From Suicoccus acidiformans (GTDB lineage Bacteria; Bacillota; Bacilli; Lactobacillales; Aerococcaceae): 64,000 nt of DNA. Location of the stretch: positions 2,356,001 to 2,420,000 of the forward strand of contig NZ_CP023434.1 of NCBI RefSeq assembly GCF_003546865.1, written 5' to 3'. The translations under genes and the position numbers were made by a program. The notes below the pieces were generated by a model. The model ran no database searches, was not told where the DNA came from, and was given only the letters and a program-made list of their open reading frames with translations. This document shows positions 59,167 to 64,000 of the stretch, in pieces (the stretch's first letter is position 1; each line of letters opens with the position of its first letter).

Positions 59167-60042
59167 TTAGCTCAAAGTTTGATAAAGGGCCGCAAATTCC
59201 TGCAAGCTCAGCGTCTCAGCGCGCCTTGTCCCATCAATGCCCGCTTGAATAAAAGCTGCTTCAATGTGTTCATTTAGCACATCCGTGCCTTTATAGGCTG
59301 CCCGCAGATTATTGCGTAAGGTCTTACGTCGTTGGCTAAAGGCAGATTTAACAAAGCTTTGAAACGCTTCGGGATCTGCCAATTCAACGAGAGGCTCCGC
59401 TCGTCTTTTTAAGACAAGAACGGCTGAGTCAACATTAGGTTGGGGAATAAACACCGTTTTAGGAACTGTAAAGGCCACAGAAGCGTGCATTGTATTCTCA
59501 ATCGCAATGGTTAAAGAGCCGTATGCCTTAGATCCTACCGGTGCCGTCATCCGCTCTGCGACCTCTTTTTGCATCATCATGACCAATTTATCAAAAGGCA
59601 AGGAACTTCCCATCAGGTGCATAATAATAGGCGTGGTGATGTAATAAGGTAAATTGGCTATAACGACTAAGCGTTCAGCTTCTTGGAGAAAGCGTAAAGA
59701 CGGGTGATCGAAATCAACTTCAAGAATATCTTGGTGTACAACTTGGACATTTTCATAGGGACGCAAGGTCTCTGCTAAGATATCGATGAAGCGCTGATCG
59801 ATTTCAAAGGCTACTACTTGCTTGGCCTGTCTAGCAAGGACTTCCGTCAAAGCGCCAATCCCCGGACCAATTTCAATGACCGTCGTTTGTGCGTCAACGT
59901 CGCCGGCCAATAGCATCTTATCTAAGATTTGAGACTCAATAATAAAGTTCTGGCCGAGACTCTTCTTCATCTGAATGCCGTAAGTTTGCATAATTTCAGT
60001 TGTACGCGATGGACTCGCAATCAGTTTATGATTTGTTGACAT
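59167..60042 (-). CDS. rsmA: 16S rRNA dimethyladenosine transferase
   Basis: Dimethylates A1518 and A1519 during small-subunit maturation; also called KsgA. 291 residues; LGQNFIIESQILDKM, SAM motif VIEIGPGIGALTEVL, catalytic ANLPYYITTPII. ATG 60042 is 8 bases from aaagg and overlaps rnmV by 17 bases. Confidence 0.96.
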   Translation of the reverse strand: MSTNHKLIASPSRTTEIMQTYGIQMKKSLGQNFIIESQILDKMLLAGDVDAQTTVIEIGPGIGALTEVLARQAKQVVAFEIDQRFIDILAETLRPYENVQVVHQDILEVDFDHPSLRFLQEAERLVVIANLPYYITTPIIMHLMGSSLPFDKLVMMMQKEVAERMTAPVGSKAYGSLTIAIENTMHASVAFTVPKTVFIPQPNVDSAVLVLKRRAEPLVELADPEAFQSFVKSAFSQRRKTLRNNLRAAYKGTDVLNEHIEAAFIQAGIDGTRRAETLSLQEFAALYQTLS

Positions 60043-60610
60043 GATAGCCACCTTTCTCTAACGCCTCACAGACAGCTTGGTAGGATATCTGATAGCGTTC
60101 CAGTTTTCGTTTAAGTTGTTTACCATTTACCGGACCAATATGGAAGTACTCTGCAATATATTGCCTTCTACTAGCCGCACTTGCGCTACCAACTAAGCCT
60201 AAAGCTTGCAGATCAGCTGTTGTGAAGCTTTCACCCGCTACGCCTTGGACTTGCGGTGTGATTCGGTTAGCTAAGGCGCCTCGAATTGCTTCAGGACTGG
60301 CATGCTCGATACCTAAGCTATCTGAGGCATGTCGGCCGCGCCCTTCTTCCCGTTTGATATACGCATGGGCTACATCCGGGACATGGGCTTGCACGAGTCG
60401 GCGAATGCGTTCCCCTTGGAAATCGGGGTCAGTTAGAACAATAACTCCGAATAAACGCTGAGCTTGAGCAATCTCTTCTAAAGTAGCGAGACTGATCTCC
60501 GAGCCGTTCGTTTCAATTGTCTTAACCTCAGGGCCGAAGGTAACTTGCAGACGTTGGGTATCCGCCTTGCCCTCAACGACAATAACTTCTTGCGGCACTT
60601 CCCTAATCAT
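60026..60610 (-). CDS. rnmV: Ribonuclease M5
   Basis: Toprim nuclease that matures 5S rRNA. 194 residues; VIVVEGKADTQRL, LTDPDFQGERIRR and a conserved EEGRGRHASDSLGIEHA. Overlaps tatD upstream by 8 bases and rsmA downstream; order tatD-rnmV-rsmA is conserved. Confidence 0.96.
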   Translation of the reverse strand: MIREVPQEVIVVEGKADTQRLQVTFGPEVKTIETNGSEISLATLEEIAQAQRLFGVIVLTDPDFQGERIRRLVQAHVPDVAHAYIKREEGRGRHASDSLGIEHASPEAIRGALANRITPQVQGVAGESFTTADLQALGLVGSASAASRRQYIAEYFHIGPVNGKQLKRKLERYQISYQAVCEALEKGGYHVNKS

Positions 60611-61394
60611 GCGTTAACTCCTGGGGATGCCAATCGAAAAGCTGCATGGCATTCGTCGTTGTCAGGTGAGCCAACTCCTCCAAGGTTACGCCCCGGGTTT
60701 GAGCTAGTTGCTCGGCCGTATAGCGGACAAAGGCTGGTTCATTCTGCTTGCCCCGCTTAGGTACCGGCGCTAAATAGGGCGCATCGGTTTCAATCAAGAG
60801 ACGATTATCCGGCACGATTTGCGCAGCTTGTCGTACGTCTTCCGTCTTCTTAAAGGTTACCACCCCACTAAAGCTAATGTGCATGCCTAAATCCAGAAAT
60901 TTCTCGGCCCATTCAGGTCCTTCTCCGAAACTATGCATAATGCCACCCTTAGGAGGGACCCCTTCTTCTTTCAATATACGGTAAACATCCGCGGTCGCAT
61001 CCCGGTTATGGATGGTAATCGGCAATTGGTGATTTTTGGCAATGGCAATTTGCCTGCGGAAGGCTTTAGCTTGAATGTCTGCTGGGCTAGTATCCCAATA
61101 ATAGTCTAAGCCAATTTCACCTAGCATCTTAACTTTGGGATGTTGTAAGGTTTCTTCAAGGAAATCCTCACAAGCTTGGTCGAAGTGGATTGTCTCAGTT
61201 GGATGCCAGCCTGTTGCAGCGATTAAATTATCATACTCTTCCACTAATTCAAGGGCTTTATGAATTGTTGGATAATCGAAGCCAACAATCGCCATGTAAG
61301 CAACACCCGCCGCTTTAGCTCGTTCAATAACTTCCCCTTCTACGCCCGCAAATTGCTTAACGTTTAAATGCGTATGGGTATCAAATAATTCCAT
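60603..61394 (-). CDS. tatD: TatD-family metal-dependent deoxyribonuclease
   Basis: 263-residue TIM-barrel hydrolase. Metal ligands DTHTHLN, GEIGLDYYW (Glu), ITIHNRD (His), GIMHSFGEG (His) and LLIETDAPYLAP (Asp) are all present. Roles proposed for the family include 3'-5' exonuclease repair of oxidised DNA. Confidence 0.93.
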   Translation of the reverse strand: MELFDTHTHLNVKQFAGVEGEVIERAKAAGVAYMAIVGFDYPTIHKALELVEEYDNLIAATGWHPTETIHFDQACEDFLEETLQHPKVKMLGEIGLDYYWDTSPADIQAKAFRRQIAIAKNHQLPITIHNRDATADVYRILKEEGVPPKGGIMHSFGEGPEWAEKFLDLGMHISFSGVVTFKKTEDVRQAAQIVPDNRLLIETDAPYLAPVPKRGKQNEPAFVRYTAEQLAQTRGVTLEELAHLTTTNAMQLFDWHPQELTHD

Positions 61395-61416
61395 AATCTA
61401 TCCTTTCAGCAAGAAA

Positions 61417-61444
61417 GCTCAATTTCATCTTACTGAAATTGAGC
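61417..61444 (-). terminator. Hairpin terminator between metG and tatD
   Basis: Perfect 11-bp stem gctcaatttca/tgaaattgagc, 6-base loop; minus-strand tail tttctt is only moderately T-rich, so some read-through into tatD is likely. Confidence 0.6.
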
Positions 61445-61454
61445 CACCTTGTCT

Positions 61455-63497
<2,043 letters not shown>

Positions 63498-63517
63498 TTA
63501 ATATTCATACTTTTCCT

Positions 63518-63545
63518 ATTATAGCATAAGAATAAGGTCTTTTAA
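63518..63545 (-). promoter_or_regulatory. Promoter of metG
   Basis: Minus strand TTAAAA (63540-63545), 16 bases, TATAAT (63518-63523) with an extended -10 (TGCTATAAT). Confidence 0.65.
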
Positions 63546-63566
63546 CCCTTGCCTCAAATTTTCATA

Positions 63567-63602
63567 AAAAAACTTCCCCTCAGCTTTAAACTGACGGGAA
63601 GT
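63567..63602 (-). terminator. Terminator of the NlpC/P60 gene
   Basis: Interrupted stem acttccc-gtcag/ctgag-gggaagt on the minus strand, followed by a run of T residues. Confidence 0.85.
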
Positions 63603-63619
63603 ATATGGTTGGTATATGA

Positions 63620-64000
63620 TTAACGATTTACGCGAACCGCAAATTGTGGTGTGAACCATTGCGTGTTGTTGTATTCAAGTGGCGTACCTGGTTGAGAAGC
63701 GTGAATATAGTTTCCGCCACCTGTAGCGATAGCTACGTGGTAAGTAGAACCATTGTCACCCCAGAAGTATAAGTCTCCTGGCTGCGCGTCGGCTACACTA
63801 ATTTGTGTACCAGCGTGTTGTTGTTCACCAGTCCATCCACCAACATTAATGCCGTATGTTTCATTGAATACATATTGAACGAAACCTGAGCAGTCAAAAC
63901 CACTTGGCGTCTTGCCACCCCAAACATATGGTGTACCTAAGTATTTCTCTGCATTGGCAATCAATGCATTAGCATTAGCTTGGGCTGTTGCTGCTTGAGC
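63620..64000 (-). CDS. NlpC/P60 cell-wall endopeptidase, C-terminal part
   Basis: The reading frame runs off the window end, so only the last 126 residues are seen. They form an NlpC/P60 domain: catalytic Cys in GFDCSGFVQYVF, His in TYHVAIATG, and third residue in NYIHAS (His). Preceded by an Ala/Gln/Asn-rich linker (AQAATAQANANA), as in secreted gamma-D-glutamyl peptidases with an N-terminal cell-wall-binding or coiled-coil part. The N-terminal domains lie outside the window. Confidence 0.92.
   Translation of the reverse strand, partial: AQAATAQANANALIANAEKYLGTPYVWGGKTPSGFDCSGFVQYVFNETYGINVGGWTGEQQHAGTQISVADAQPGDLYFWGDNGSTYHVAIATGGGNYIHASQPGTPLEYNNTQWFTPQFAVRVNR

Overview
The window is chromosomal DNA of a low-GC Gram-positive bacterium. 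It carries complete S10-spc-alpha and str operons in Firmicute order, strong AGGAGG ribosome-binding sites, EcfA1A2T, RqcP, Veg, RNase M5, TilS-Hpt-FtsH and a GlnP with tandem binding domains. This points to Lactobacillales. Aerococcaceae is my best guess, from overall protein character only; I cannot name a genus. Nearly everything except two short + strand clusters is transcribed leftward.

Layout. 1-1508: an ISL3-family insertion sequence that landed in the T-tract of the pepA terminator. 1568-8347: leucyl aminopeptidase, a two-gene alkylation-repair unit, a LysR-ChrA-ChrA chromate-transport unit, a GNAT plus small barrel protein, and an orphan + strand gene. 8396-11685: truA and the ECF energizing module. 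11819-11896: a structured terminator. 11966-25752: the 29-gene ribosomal superoperon, including the small rpmJ gene. 26050-26823: an RsmJ-like methyltransferase.

27048-32354 is the most interesting part. An ABC amino-acid transporter (GlnP-like protein with two nearly identical binding domains, plus GlnQ) is co-transcribed with pheA and tyrA. In front of it are a strong promoter, a 17-residue leader peptide ending in Phe-Tyr-Phe-Tyr-Phe-Tyr-Arg, a set of competing RNA helices and an intrinsic terminator. This has the anatomy of a ribosome-mediated transcription attenuator for phenylalanine and tyrosine.

32357-38257: a mechanosensitive-channel-like protein and the str operon (rpsL-rpsG-fusA-tuf, with an extra promoter before tuf). 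38491-40733: a NatAB-like ABC exporter. 40768-41207: a 53-bp direct repeat bracketing a 322-bp segment with short terminal inverted repeats. 41239-43016: a + strand cysteine operon (small GNAT, cysK, cysE). 43058-44034: about 1 kb of decayed sequence.

44096-63964: a conserved Firmicute housekeeping block (metG-tatD-rnmV-rsmA-veg; pth-mfd-rqcP-divIC-yabR; tilS-hpt-ftsH-hslO-lysS). It is interrupted by a + strand OmpR-type two-component system between yabR and tilS. The window ends inside an NlpC/P60 cell-wall hydrolase gene. No rRNA, tRNA or CRISPR array was found.
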